Assembly (NCBI GenBank): GCA_011620555.1
Contig: WOYY01000079.1
Location: 1-41,664 of the forward strand
From: Anaerolineaceae bacterium
GTDB lineage: Bacteria; Chloroflexota; Anaerolineae; Anaerolineales; Anaerolineaceae
DNA: 41,664 nucleotides
Reading direction: 5' to 3'
Shown here: positions 34,411 through 41,664 of the stretch, in pieces
How the letters are laid out: each line of letters begins with the position of its first letter
Numbering within the stretch: the stretch's first letter is position 1
Position numbers and translations under genes: made by a program
Notes under the pieces: generated by a model
Databases searched by the model: none
What the model was told of the DNA's origin: nothing
The model's input: the letters and a program-made list of their open reading frames with translations, nothing else

Positions 34411-35112
34411 CTACTGTCTGCGGCGGCCGCCGCCGATCAGGGATGCAAAGTACATCAGTTGCAACACGGAGGTGGCAATCGCGGCCACATAGGTCAGCGC
34501 TGCGGCGTTCAGCACCTGGCTGACGCCTTTCTCCTCCTCTTCGGTTGTGACCAGGCCGTTGGTTTTCAGCAGCTGGCGTGCTCGGCGGGAGGCGTTCAGT
34601 TCCACGGGCAGGGTCGCAATCGAGAAGATCGCGCCGGCGGAAAAGGCGATGATGCCCAGCCAGGCGAGGTCACTGAATTGCAGCAGCAGGCCCAGCAGAA
34701 GCAATATCCAGCCAACGGTCGTGCCGATGTTGACCACGGGCACGATGGCCGTGCGGAGCCGCATGGGCAGGTAATCTTCCTGGTCCTGTTGGGCGTGGCC
34801 CAGTTCGTGGGCTGTGATCGCCAGGGAGGCGACGCTGGCCGTTTGGGCGATATCCTGTGACAGGCTCAGGACGTTTTTGCTCGGGTCATAGTGGTCGGTG
34901 AGCTTGCCGGGTGTGCCTTTCAGCTGCATCCCGTACAGCCCCATCCGATCCGCCAGGCGCTGCGCCGCCTGCGCGCCGTTCAGGCCGCTGCGGTTGGGCA
35001 CCTGGCTCCAGCGGGAATAGCTGGCATTGACATAGAACTGCGCGATCGCGCTCAAAATGAGCGCGGGCAGCATGTACACCAGGTAGTTGAGATTGAAAAC
35101 CGGAAAGAACAT
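34411..35112 (-). CDS. Membrane zinc metalloprotease, YugP family
   Basis: The 233-residue product has an N-terminal transmembrane segment, the zinc site AHELGHAQQ (His102, Glu103, His106), a further hydrophobic hairpin (GWILLLLGLLLQF and ISFSAGA-like region) and the C-terminal NAAALTYVAAIATSVLQLM typical of the YugP group of neutral zinc metallopeptidases. The frame is open to 35202, but ATG 35112 follows aaggat and avoids overlap with the S41 gene. It is 19 bases after that gene, so both proteases are probably cotranscribed. Its substrates are unknown. Confidence 0.85.
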   Translation of the reverse strand: MFFPVFNLNYLVYMLPALILSAIAQFYVNASYSRWSQVPNRSGLNGAQAAQRLADRMGLYGMQLKGTPGKLTDHYDPSKNVLSLSQDIAQTASVASLAITAHELGHAQQDQEDYLPMRLRTAIVPVVNIGTTVGWILLLLGLLLQFSDLAWLGIIAFSAGAIFSIATLPVELNASRRARQLLKTNGLVTTEEEEKGVSQVLNAAALTYVAAIATSVLQLMYFASLIGGGRRRQ

Positions 35113-35131
35113 CGTCCAAATCCTTTTGAGT

Positions 35132-36442
35132 TTATTGAACCAGATCGAGCAGAACTTCGATGGCCTTGTCGAGCTGGGGGTCGAGACCGTTGAGGTAATC
35201 ATCTTCGGTCAGTTCGACCTCATAATCGGGGGTCAGGCCCACGTCGCTGATTTGGCGGCCATCGGGGGTCAGCCAGCGGGCGATGGTGATCCGCACGCCG
35301 CCGGCATCGTTATCCAGGGCGATCCAGTTTTGGACAGAACCTTTGCCATAGGTGACCGCGCCGACCAGGGGCGCCCGATCGAGGTCCTGGATGGCGCCCG
35401 CGGTGATCTCGGCAGCGGAGGCGGTGCCTTCATTGACCAGGACGACCAGGGGGATTTCTGTGGCGGACCCGCCGGGAATGGCCTCATAGGAGTAGGTTTC
35501 GCCGTTGCCGTATTGTTCATACATCACCACGCCATCACCGACAAATTCGGAGACGACCTCGATGGCTGTGTTGAGATAGCCGCCGCCGTTATCGCGCAGG
35601 TCCAGGATCAGGCCGACCGGGTCCTGCGAGAGCAGGTCGGCGAGGGCTGCGCGGAGCTGTTCGGTGGTGTTGTCGCCATAGGTATAGAGGGCGACATAGC
35701 CGATATTGTTATCCAGCATTTCGTAATCCACTGTGGGGACGACGATGTGTTCGCGGGTGATGGTGACCTCAAAGGTTTCGCCCTCGCGCTCGATTGTGAG
35801 GATCACATCCGTGCCGGCGGGGCCGAGGATTTGCTGGAGGACGAGATCGCCGGGTGTGCCGGTCACATCTTCACCGTTCACACCGACCACTTTGTCATTG
35901 GGCTGGAGTCCGGCCGCTTCGGCGGGGGAGCCTTTCATCGGGGTGATGATCTCGACATAGTCGCCGGAGACATCCACATAGGCGCCGATGCCTTCGTATT
36001 CACCTTCAAGCGACTCGTTGGCCTGGGTGAATTCTTCGGGGGTCATGTAGGAGGTATGCTTATCGCCCAGGGAGGCCAGCATCCCTTCGATCGCGCCCTG
36101 CATCAAGGCGGTGTCATCCAGGGGTTGGTCAACATAGTTCTCATGCAATAGGTCCCAGGTCTCCCAGAAGGGGGCGAAGAGGGCCTGCTGTTCGGCGGGG
36201 GTGCTGCCGGAAGGATCAGCGTAGGTCGTTGAGCAACCCGGGCACTCGGTGGACTCTGTGAGGGTTGAAGTTGTGCCGGAATCGGCGCAGGGGGGGCAGT
36301 CCACTGGACCATTGACATAGGATTCACCCCCGAGCAACCAGGGACCCAAATAGACCACGGCTGCGCCAGCCGTGAAGATCAGGACGAAGACGATGATCCC
36401 AATCACGATGGATAGAAAAGTACGTAAGCCTTTATTCTGCAT
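35132..36442 (-). CDS. S41 C-terminal processing peptidase (CtpA-like)
   Basis: The 436-residue protein has an N-terminal transmembrane anchor, a cysteine-containing low-complexity linker (DCPPCADSG and ECPGCST), a PDZ domain near residues 130-200 (GIGAYVDVSG, GLQPNDKVVGVNGEDV), and an S41 core with LRDNGGGYL, VNEGTASAAEITAG (Ser342) and TYGKGSVQ (Lys367). The Ser-Lys spacing of 25 is that of Tsp/CtpA. It cleaves proteins from the C-terminus outside the membrane. The start has aaggagt upstream. Confidence 0.93.
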   Translation of the reverse strand: MQNKGLRTFLSIVIGIIVFVLIFTAGAAVVYLGPWLLGGESYVNGPVDCPPCADSGTTSTLTESTECPGCSTTYADPSGSTPAEQQALFAPFWETWDLLHENYVDQPLDDTALMQGAIEGMLASLGDKHTSYMTPEEFTQANESLEGEYEGIGAYVDVSGDYVEIITPMKGSPAEAAGLQPNDKVVGVNGEDVTGTPGDLVLQQILGPAGTDVILTIEREGETFEVTITREHIVVPTVDYEMLDNNIGYVALYTYGDNTTEQLRAALADLLSQDPVGLILDLRDNGGGYLNTAIEVVSEFVGDGVVMYEQYGNGETYSYEAIPGGSATEIPLVVLVNEGTASAAEITAGAIQDLDRAPLVGAVTYGKGSVQNWIALDNDAGGVRITIARWLTPDGRQISDVGLTPDYEVELTEDDYLNGLDPQLDKAIEVLLDLVQ

Positions 36443-36602
36443 AGCGAACTCCTTAATGACCCGCTGATTCCAATAATGGTTCCGGTTTGAGGCTGGGGTG
36501 ATGAGATTAAATCCGGAGAATTCAGGTCATTTTCAATAATTTTATGAAGATTACCACAGATTTATTAACAAAGGGTATATTCCCCCGTAAAAACCCGCGG
36601 GA

Positions 36603-37863
36603 TTAAGCTGCGGATTGGGCCTGGGAGAGGGCGGAGAGCAGCAAGGCGCTCATCGCCTGGGTGCCCGTGATGAGACAGCTCTCGTCCACATCGAAATCCG
36701 GCGTGTGCAGCAGAGCATATTTTCCCCGCTTAGGGTCCGCGCCGCCCAGCCAGAACATCGCGCCGGGGACGCTGCGGGTGTAGAAAGCGAAATCTTCGCA
36801 GTTGAAGGGGAAGGCCGCCTTGATCGGCACCAAAGCAGGGCCGAGCGCTTCCTGAAGGTCCGGGAGGGCCTGATGGACCACAGCCGGGTCATTGCGCATG
36901 TCGGGCATCGCGCCGACGGGTTCCAATTTGTATTGGGCGTGGGAGACGCCGCAGAGGGTGTTCAGCGTCGCTTTGATCTTGCCCAGCGCGGCCCGGCGCA
37001 GGTGGGCATCGGCGGCCTTGACCCCCAGCCCAAACTGGCCCGGCCAGGCATCGGGGTGCGCCGCGTCGCGGCTGGCATCAAAGATAATGAAGCGCTGGAG
37101 TTCGGGCGGCCCCTGCTGCATTAGATCCAAAAAACGGGACATTTCGGGCCAGGTCTCCGGCAATTGCCAGGTGTTCAGGTTTTGGATCGCCCGGCAGCAG
37201 CGTTCGGCCACCAGGTTCAATTGGGCTTTTGAAGCGGGATGGCCTTTTTGGGGGTAGAGCGACACCAGGAAGTGCTGGAAGCCGGCCAGGAAAAGCCCGT
37301 CCGTCCAGCCCAGCTGACCCGCGGGGAAGGGGAAGACATGCAGGCCGAAGATGGCGATCGGTTTGGGATTGGCCAGCGCACCCGCCCGGATCATTCGGAG
37401 GGCGCCGGTGATCTCTTCTTCCTCGGCCTGGAAAAGGATGCGGACGTTGCCGGGGACGTCGTTGCCCAACGCGGCGATGACCCCCGCCACGCCCACACCG
37501 ATGGCGCTGTGGACGTCATGCCCGCAGGCGTGCATCACACCGGGGATTTGAGAGCGGTAGGGGACGTCGTTTTCTTCCTGGATGGGCAGGGCCGTCCAGG
37601 TCCACCCGCAGGGCAACCGTGGGCCGGCGGGGGTCTGTGACCCAGTCCGCGACCAGGCTGTGGCCGCCCAGGTTAGCGCGGACCTCCCAGCCCAGTTTTT
37701 CAAGCTGCTTCCTGAGGGTGGCGGCCGTCCAGGATTCCTGCCCGGAAAGTTCAGGGTGCTGGTGCAGGGCGCGGCGCAGAGCAACCAGAGCTTCAGCCTG
37801 GTTGAAACTGTGTTTTCTGATCGCGAGATGGGCAGGCGCGGATAACAGCATGGTGAAAGCCAT
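36603..37863 (-). pseudogene. M20 amidohydrolase with a single-base frameshift
   Basis: The N-terminal part (from ATG 37863; EALVALRRALHQHPELSGQE, then PTVALRVDLD) and the rest (ALPIQEENDVPYRS, HACGHDVHSAI, FQAEEEEITGA, FGLHVFP, HTPDFDVDE) lie in two frames. The metal ligands of the M20 family (amidohydrolase/HipO/AmhX type) are all visible. The expected GACGCCCTGCCC is GACGGCCCTGCCC, that is one extra base at about 37592-37593. It is a recent frameshift or a sequence error. The family cleaves N-acyl amino acids. The product would be about 420 residues. Confidence 0.8.
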
Positions 37864-37884
37864 CCCCTTTTCAAAGGTTATTTA

Positions 37885-37916
37885 AAGGCTGACCTACCAG
37901 CAGGCAGGTCAGCCTT
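37885..37916 (-). terminator. Terminator after the Lys/Asp microprotein
   Basis: An 11-bp stem, aaggctgacct (37885-37895) and aggtcagcctt (37906-37916), lies between the microprotein and the M20 gene. On the minus strand it is followed by taaataac, a weak T/A tail. Confidence 0.6.
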
Positions 37917-37934
37917 AGTGTTCAAGGACAGGAA

Positions 37935-38018
37935 TTATTCCTTTTTGTCCTTTTTGCCCTTCTTTTCTTTCTTATCTTTCTTATCCTTCTTGTCCTTCTT
38001 ATCCTTATCTTTTCCCAT
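37935..38018 (-). CDS. 27-residue Lys/Asp-repeat microprotein
   Basis: A tiny frame starts at ATG 38018 after the near-perfect ribosome site aaaggagg (38033-38026) and ends at TAA 37937-37935. The product is almost only lysine with aspartate and glutamate: GKDKDKKDKKDKKDKKEKK, then GKKDKKE. It has no hydrophobic residues and is probably disordered. The strong ribosome site and the terminator just after it argue that it is a real gene rather than a low-complexity tract. No function is known to me; a nucleic-acid or polyphosphate binder is a guess. Confidence 0.55.
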   Translation of the reverse strand: MGKDKDKKDKKDKKDKKEKKGKKDKKE

Positions 38019-38070
38019 TGCAATCCTCCTTTAGTGGGTTGGGGTGGGTGAAGGGTCTATCTTATTAATT

Positions 38071-38724
38071 CTACCCTTTTAAGAGATCAGGTAGATGATG
38101 AATTGTGGGAATATGGGGACTAGTTTCGTGGACGAACTGGCCAACCGAGATGGTGGCCATCCCAAGCTCTTGGGCCGTGGCCAGGTTGGCGGGCGAGTCG
38201 TCAATGAAGAGGCAGTCTTCCGGCCTTTGCCGGACGGTATCCAGCGCGATCCGGAAGGCCTCAGGCTGAGGTTTGCAGAAGGGCGTCTGGGCATAGATAT
38301 CAATGATCTGGTCGAAATGGCCGGCCACATCCAGCAGATCGAGCACTCTTTGCGCGTGTTTCCGGGCCGAATTGGTGAAGATGTACTTCGGCTGGGGTAA
38401 GTCTGCCAGGATTTTCGAGAGGATGGGGTCCTGCGCCAGATAATCGCCCAGGGAAATATTGTTCAGATAGTCGGTATAGGCATCCATATCCACCTGGAAT
38501 TCGGATTGAAGGCCGCGCAGCGTGGTCCCATAGGTGCGATAGAGGCGGCTTCGGATTTCGGGGATCTCTTCGGCTGGAAAGTGCAGTTCCTCATGCATGA
38601 ACTGATGGATGCGCAGAAGGAGCATCTCCATCAGCCGGCTGTTTTGAGGATAGAGCGTGTCATCCAGGTCAAAGAGGATGGCTTTGATGTCAGAGAGTGC
38701 GATGGTTTGGGGTTGCTGGGTCAT
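38071..38724 (-). CDS. HAD phosphatase, pyrimidine 5'-nucleotidase-like
   Basis: The 217-residue protein has the HAD motifs FDLDDTLYP (Asp19 and Asp21), IFTNS (motif II), KPQPEAFR (motif III Lys) and CLFIDDSPANL (motif IV), with a small helical cap and the STL-like YRTYGTTLRGL seen in the pyrimidine 5'-nucleotidase/SDT1 subgroup. It probably dephosphorylates nucleotides or sugar phosphates. The frame is open to 38832, but ATG 38724 is exactly seven bases downstream of a TATAAT, so the message appears leaderless. Confidence 0.87.
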   Translation of the reverse strand: MTQQPQTIALSDIKAILFDLDDTLYPQNSRLMEMLLLRIHQFMHEELHFPAEEIPEIRSRLYRTYGTTLRGLQSEFQVDMDAYTDYLNNISLGDYLAQDPILSKILADLPQPKYIFTNSARKHAQRVLDLLDVAGHFDQIIDIYAQTPFCKPQPEAFRIALDTVRQRPEDCLFIDDSPANLATAQELGMATISVGQFVHETSPHIPTIHHLPDLLKG

Positions 38725-38730
38725 AGGCCA

Positions 38731-38758
38731 ATTATAGCAGGATTGACTCCCTATCCAA
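38731..38758 (-). promoter_or_regulatory. Promoter giving a leaderless HAD message
   Basis: On the minus strand TATAAT (38736-38731) is preceded after 16 bases by TTGGAT (38758-38753, weak). The base seven downstream of the -10 is the A of the ATG at 38724, so transcription and translation would begin at the same base. Confidence 0.5.
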
Positions 38759-38769
38759 CCCCGGGGGAG

Positions 38770-38803
38770 AAAAAACCCCCAACAAAGCTGCCTTCGCTGG
38801 GGG
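38770..38803 (-). terminator. Strong intrinsic terminator upstream of the HAD gene
   Basis: On the minus strand a 12-bp stem (CCCCCA at 38803-38798 with TGGGGG at 38781-38776, extended inward by six pairs with two G-U) has loop GCAG and is followed by six Ts. It is a textbook terminator although no gene lies just before it. Confidence 0.8.
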
Positions 38804-38905
38804 CTGGGATTTGGTCCACATCCATATTGCAATACCCTTTCTCGTGTTGGGTGATTTAGATCATGATCTAGTGGAACATTTTGGGTTCCTATTGATTAAA
38901 ACGAA
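38770..38905 (-). ncRNA. Possible small structured RNA upstream of the HAD gene
   Basis: The minus strand between the prmA terminator and the terminator at 38770-38803 has a hairpin ggaac-ccaaaat-gttcc (38888-38872), a 14-bp palindrome tagatcatgatcta (38870-38857) and the strong terminator, but no convincing gene. This could be a free-standing small RNA or a remnant attenuator. No clear promoter was found, so it is tentative. Confidence 0.25.
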
Positions 38906-38929
38906 AAATTGCCCTTCAGCGGACAATTT
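38906..38929 (-). terminator. Terminator after prmA
   Basis: On the minus strand aaattgtcc (38929-38921) pairs with gggcaattt (38914-38906) with one G-U, loop gctgaa, followed by ttcgtttt. It lies 38 bases downstream of the prmA stop. Confidence 0.65.
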
Positions 38930-38966
38930 CTCCCTATTGTTAACAACAGCTTTTGGCTTATGATTT

Positions 38967-39905
38967 TTATTTCGTAAACGCCAGGCTGACCCAGTCCCCC
39001 TGCGAATGCCGTTCGATGAAGGTGAACCCGTTCCGTTCGGCTTTTTGGCGCATCTCTTCTTCCTGGTGTTCGAGGATGCCGGAGAGCAGCAGCGTGCCGC
39101 CGGGGCTGACCAGGTTGCCCAGACCATCATCGAACAGGCGCAGGATGATCGGCGCGAGGATGTTGACCAGCACCAGCGGAGCCTCTTGGTAGGAATAGCG
39201 GCCCGTCAGGACCTCTCCCACCGAACCTTTGCCGATCTCCAGCTTTTCCGCGGGGATGGCGTTCAGGCCGGCGTTCTCCTGGGTGGAGACTACGGCCGCG
39301 CCGTCCACGTCCACCGCGACCGCGTGGCTTGCGCCCAGTTTTAGGGCCGCGATTGAGAGGATGCCCGAGCCGCAGCCGATATCGAGCAGCGGTTTGCCGG
39401 GCTGGACGTGCTTCTCCAGCAGGGTCAGGATCAACTGGGTGGTGGGGTGGGTGCCGGTGCCGAAGGCCATTGCCGGGTTGATGCGGATAATGGTGCGCGG
39501 CTCATCGGGTTTGGGGTCCTGCCAGGCGGGCAGGATCAGGAGCTTCTCGCCGACGGGGATCGGCGTGTAGTGTTTCTTCCAGGCCGCCATCCAATCCTGG
39601 TCGCGAATTTCGGAGTAAACTGGCTCGGGGAGGGGCGCGATCTGCTCCATGTGCCAGAGGGCTTCGGCTAGCTTTTGGCGGGTCTGCTCGATCTGCTCAT
39701 CCACCGGCAGGTAGCCCGAAACAGCTAAATTCCCGGTGGGGATGTTTTCCTGGACGTGGGCGTCAAATTCGGTCTCGGCTTCCACAGCGACGCCGTTGGA
39801 AACGAAACGTCCCAGCAGGTCGGAGAGGGCTTCTGCCAGTTCGCCATCGGAGACGGTGAACTGCACCTTGATCCAGCGGACCGGGCCGCCGTTTTGATCA
39901 GCCAC
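38967..39905 (-). CDS. prmA: Ribosomal protein L11 methyltransferase
   Basis: The 312-residue product has the PrmA layout: an N-terminal substrate-binding domain ([40 protein letters not shown]) and a SAM-binding domain with [36 protein letters not shown] and [11 protein letters not shown]. It methylates L11. The start is taken as GTG 39905 after gaggt, overlapping the dnaJ stop by eight bases, so it is coupled to dnaJ; the frame itself is open to 40004. Confidence 0.93.
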   Translation of the reverse strand: MADQNGGPVRWIKVQFTVSDGELAEALSDLLGRFVSNGVAVEAETEFDAHVQENIPTGNLAVSGYLPVDEQIEQTRQKLAEALWHMEQIAPLPEPVYSEIRDQDWMAAWKKHYTPIPVGEKLLILPAWQDPKPDEPRTIIRINPAMAFGTGTHPTTQLILTLLEKHVQPGKPLLDIGCGSGILSIAALKLGASHAVAVDVDGAAVVSTQENAGLNAIPAEKLEIGKGSVGEVLTGRYSYQEAPLVLVNILAPIILRLFDDGLGNLVSPGGTLLLSGILEHQEEEMRQKAERNGFTFIERHSQGDWVSLAFTK

Positions 39906-41016
39906 CAAAGACCTCGCGCAATTTATCGAAGAAGCTCTGCTCCTGGATCTTGATATCCGGGTCCATCGTCCCGGCGAGCTTTTCAAAATGCTCGCGTTGT
40001 TCATCCGTCAGCCGGGTGGGGATCTGGACGGAAACGGTCACCAGCTGGTCGCCCTTGCCGGAGCCGCGCAGGTGGGGGATGCCCCGGTCGCGCAGCCGGA
40101 AGACTTTGCCGGGCTGGGTGCCGGGCGGGATGCGCAGGTCAGCTTCGCCTTCCAGGGTCGGGACTTTGATCTCGTCGCCCAATACCGCCTGGGTGATATT
40201 GATGTCCAGGTCCAAGAGGACATCATCGCCCTGGCGGCGGAAAAAGTCATGTTTGCGGACGTCAACCTCGAGGTAGAAGTTGCCGTTGGGGCCGCCCTGC
40301 GTACCGGGCTGGCCTTCGCCCGCCAGGCGGATCTGTACACCGCTGGACACGCCTGCCGGGATGGAAACTTGTTTGGTGATGGTCTTGCGTTCCAGGCCGC
40401 GGCCGTTGCAGGTGGGGCAGGGGGTTTCGATCACTTCCCCGCGGCCGTTGCAGCGCGGGCAGGTGACCACCTGGACCATTGAACCGAGCAGGGTCTGGTG
40501 CACTTGGCGGACCTCGCCCTGGCCGTTGCACTGCGGGCAGGTGTGGGCGGAGGTGCCGGGTTTGGCGCCGGAACCGTGACAGGTCTCACAGGTCTCGTCC
40601 CGGGTGATCTCGACTTCTTTCTCCACCCCGAAGGCCGCTTCTTCAAAGGTCAGCGTGATCCGGCCGGAGAGATCCGCGCCGCGCCGGGGGGCGTTGCGCG
40701 ATCGGCGGCTGGCGCCGCCAAAACCGCCAAAGCCGAAAATGCCCTCGAGGATGTCGGAGAGGTCGATATTGTTGAAGTCCGGCATGCCCTGCGAGCTGAC
40801 CCCGGCATGGCCGTAGCGGTCATAGGCAGCCCGCTTATCGGCGTCCGAAAGGACGGCGTAGGCTTCGTTGATCTCTTTGAATTTTTCTTCTGCATCCGGA
40901 TTGTCGCTGACATCCGGGTGATATTTGCGGGCGAGGTTCCGAAAGGCGTTTTTCAGATCGTCGTTGCTTGCTGATCGGGGGACGCCCAGGACTTCATAGT
41001 AGTCACGTTTTTCCAT
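39898..41016 (-). CDS. dnaJ: Chaperone protein DnaJ
   Basis: The 372-residue type I DnaJ has a J-domain with HPD (33-35) and [12 protein letters not shown], a Gly/Phe region ([12 protein letters not shown]), a zinc-finger domain with four CxxCxGxG repeats ([32 protein letters not shown]), and C-terminal peptide-binding domains. It delivers unfolded proteins to DnaK and stimulates its ATPase. ATG 41016 begins the J-domain; the frame is open to 41112, but the promoter at 41084-41112 rules out an earlier start. Confidence 0.97.
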   Translation of the reverse strand: MEKRDYYEVLGVPRSASNDDLKNAFRNLARKYHPDVSDNPDAEEKFKEINEAYAVLSDADKRAAYDRYGHAGVSSQGMPDFNNIDLSDILEGIFGFGGFGGASRRSRNAPRRGADLSGRITLTFEEAAFGVEKEVEITRDETCETCHGSGAKPGTSAHTCPQCNGQGEVRQVHQTLLGSMVQVVTCPRCNGRGEVIETPCPTCNGRGLERKTITKQVSIPAGVSSGVQIRLAGEGQPGTQGGPNGNFYLEVDVRKHDFFRRQGDDVLLDLDINITQAVLGDEIKVPTLEGEADLRIPPGTQPGKVFRLRDRGIPHLRGSGKGDQLVTVSVQIPTRLTDEQREHFEKLAGTMDPDIKIQEQSFFDKLREVFGG

Positions 41017-41083
41017 AGTTCTTTTTTCTGATGATGTTGAATGAAATAATACCCTTGGCGCTGTGTGATCTGAAACCCGGATA

Positions 41084-41112
41084 AGTCTACTCAGGTCCGC
41101 CCGGAGCGTCAA
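41084..41112 (-). promoter_or_regulatory. Promoter of dnaJ-prmA
   Basis: On the minus strand TTGACG (41112-41107) and TAGACT (41089-41084) are 17 bases apart, matching five and four of six consensus bases. The predicted leader is about 60 bases. No CIRCE-type inverted repeat is seen here. Confidence 0.55.
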
Positions 41113-41140
41113 CCATGTGCGCGATTGGATGAGATACGGT

Positions 41141-41168
41141 CAGGTGCCCGATGAATACCGGGCACCTG
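41141..41168. terminator. Hairpin between dnaK and dnaJ
   Basis: A 10-bp perfect stem, caggtgcccg (41141-41150) and cgggcacctg (41159-41168). On the plus strand it is followed by ttttgtttctct; on the minus strand (the direction of dnaK) it is preceded by A-rich sequence but lacks a T-run. It probably separates the dnaK message from dnaJ or protects its 3' end. Confidence 0.5.
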
Positions 41169-41196
41169 TTTTGTTTCTCTCTGGGAGGTGGAATTT

Positions 41197-41664
41197 CTAG
41201 ACCTGCTTGAATTCGCCATCCACAACGTCTTGGTCGTCATCCCCTGCGCTGTCGTCCGGAGCCTTATCCTCGGTCGGTTCGGCGGAAGCCGCCTGTTGCT
41301 GCTGGTAGGCCGCTTCGCCCAGTTTCTGGAGGATTTCCGTCAGGGAGTCGGTGGCGGACTTGATCGCGTCCAGATCCTCGCCATCTTTGACGTCCCGCAC
41401 CTTGGCGGCCGCATCTTCCACCTTTTGCTTCAGATCCGCGGGGACCTTGTCGCCGAGGTCGCTGAGGGTCTTTTCGGCGGTGTAAACCATATTGTCGGCA
41501 TGGTTTTTGGCTTCGATCAGTTCCTTGCGCTGGCGGTCTTCTTCGGCATTGGCTTCGGCTTCCTGGCGCATCTTGTCCACTTCCGCTTCGCTCAGACCGG
41601 AGGAGGCGGTGATGGTGATGTTCTGGCTGCGGCCGGTGGCCTTGTCCTGGGCGGTCACTTCCAG
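41197..41664 (-). CDS. dnaK: Chaperone protein DnaK, C-terminal part (partial)
   Basis: The last 155 residues of Hsp70 are present: the end of the substrate-binding sandwich (LEVTAQDKATGRSQNITI, SGLSEAEVDKM), the helical lid, and the tail ending DQDVVDGEFKQV with an acidic low-complexity stretch before it. The gene continues beyond the window edge. DnaK folds proteins with DnaJ, whose gene follows after 180 bases including a hairpin and its own promoter. Confidence 0.96.
   Translation of the reverse strand: MEVTAQDKATGRSQNITITASSGLSEAEVDKMRQEAEANAEEDRQRKELIEAKNHADNMVYTAEKTLSDLGDKVPADLKQKVEDAAAKVRDVKDGEDLDAIKSATDSLTEILQKLGEAAYQQQQAASAEPTEDKAPDDSAGDDDQDVVDGEFKQV

Noticed and set aside
35087-36151. 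A 354-codon plus-strand frame antisense to the S41 protease
   Set aside because: The S41 catalytic motifs on the minus strand are unambiguous. The antisense product is a shadow.
37935-38018. The purine-rich Lys/Asp tract as a simple-sequence repeat only
   Set aside because: The units are not exact repeats, the frame begins with ATG after AAAGGAGG and ends in a stop before a terminator, so a small gene is more likely.
38751-38825. A 24-codon minus-strand frame overlapping the orphan terminator, as a possible leader peptide
   Set aside because: Its ribosome site (gaaaggg) is plausible, but it runs through the terminator and the HAD promoter and has no run of regulatory codons. Not supported enough to list.
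41017-41196. CIRCE operator for HrcA in the dnaK-dnaJ gap
   Set aside because: No TTAGCACTC-N9-GAGTGCTAA-like repeat is present here. The dnaK promoter itself lies outside the window.

Overview
The window reads as a chromosomal segment of a member of the Chloroflexota, probably class Anaerolineae. This placement is an inference from the overall feel of the proteins, the moderate-to-high GC, a complete S10-spc-alpha ribosomal supercluster with zinc-binding forms of S14, S4 and L36, and lipoprotein-rich envelope genes with no outer-membrane machinery in view. I had no database search to confirm it. No tRNA, rRNA, CRISPR array, prophage or intact insertion sequence was found.

Positions 1-17199 (plus strand) hold the 3' end of tuf, then rpsJ, rplC-D-W-B, rpsS, rplV, rpsC, rplP, rpmC, rpsQ, rplN-X-E, rpsN, rpsH, rplF-R, rpsE, rpmD, rplO, secY, adk, map, rpmJ, rpsM-K-D, rpoA, rplQ, truA, rplM and rpsI. 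Two features stand out. rpsJ is separated from rplC by a 284-base gap holding a good promoter, a 14-bp palindrome and a structured leader. infA is missing from its usual place between map and rpmJ. The cluster ends at an intrinsic terminator near 17320.

Positions 17374-23582 hold a tetrapyrrole-methylase/MazG fusion overlapping murJ, an AT-rich decapitated AbiEi-type antitoxin relic, the minus-strand operon xseA-xseB-DUF212, and a divergent HIT hydrolase. Positions 23652-24687 hold a small membrane protein and a decaying DUF2807 lipoprotein gene with an in-frame amber codon and an apparent internal deletion.

Positions 24839-32979 (minus strand) are the most interesting part: one apparent eight-gene operon from an extended -10 promoter near 33080 to a terminator at 24792-24813. 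In transcription order it encodes an SGNH-like/beta-propeller lipoprotein, a small lipoprotein, a 42-residue membrane microprotein with a TTG start, an MBOAT O-acyltransferase, a second SGNH-like lipoprotein, a membrane-anchored SGNH protein with a normal GDS motif, an acyl carrier protein and a fatty-acyl-AMP-ligase-like enzyme. The parts match those of the teichoic-acid D-alanylation (Dlt) system: ligase, carrier, MBOAT, SGNH protein, and a microprotein ending in an aromatic W-I-Y-x-x-F motif like that of DltX. I propose it is a Dlt-like machine that activates an acyl group in the cytoplasm, passes it through the membrane and places it on an unknown envelope polymer.

Positions 33228-41664 hold a TspO-like membrane protein, a repeat-rich gap, a YugP-type zinc protease, a CtpA-type S41 protease, a frameshifted M20 amidohydrolase, a 27-residue Lys/Asp-repeat microprotein with a near-perfect Shine-Dalgarno, an apparently leaderless HAD phosphatase gene preceded by a possible small RNA, and the chaperone set prmA, dnaJ and dnaK (dnaK cut by the window edge).
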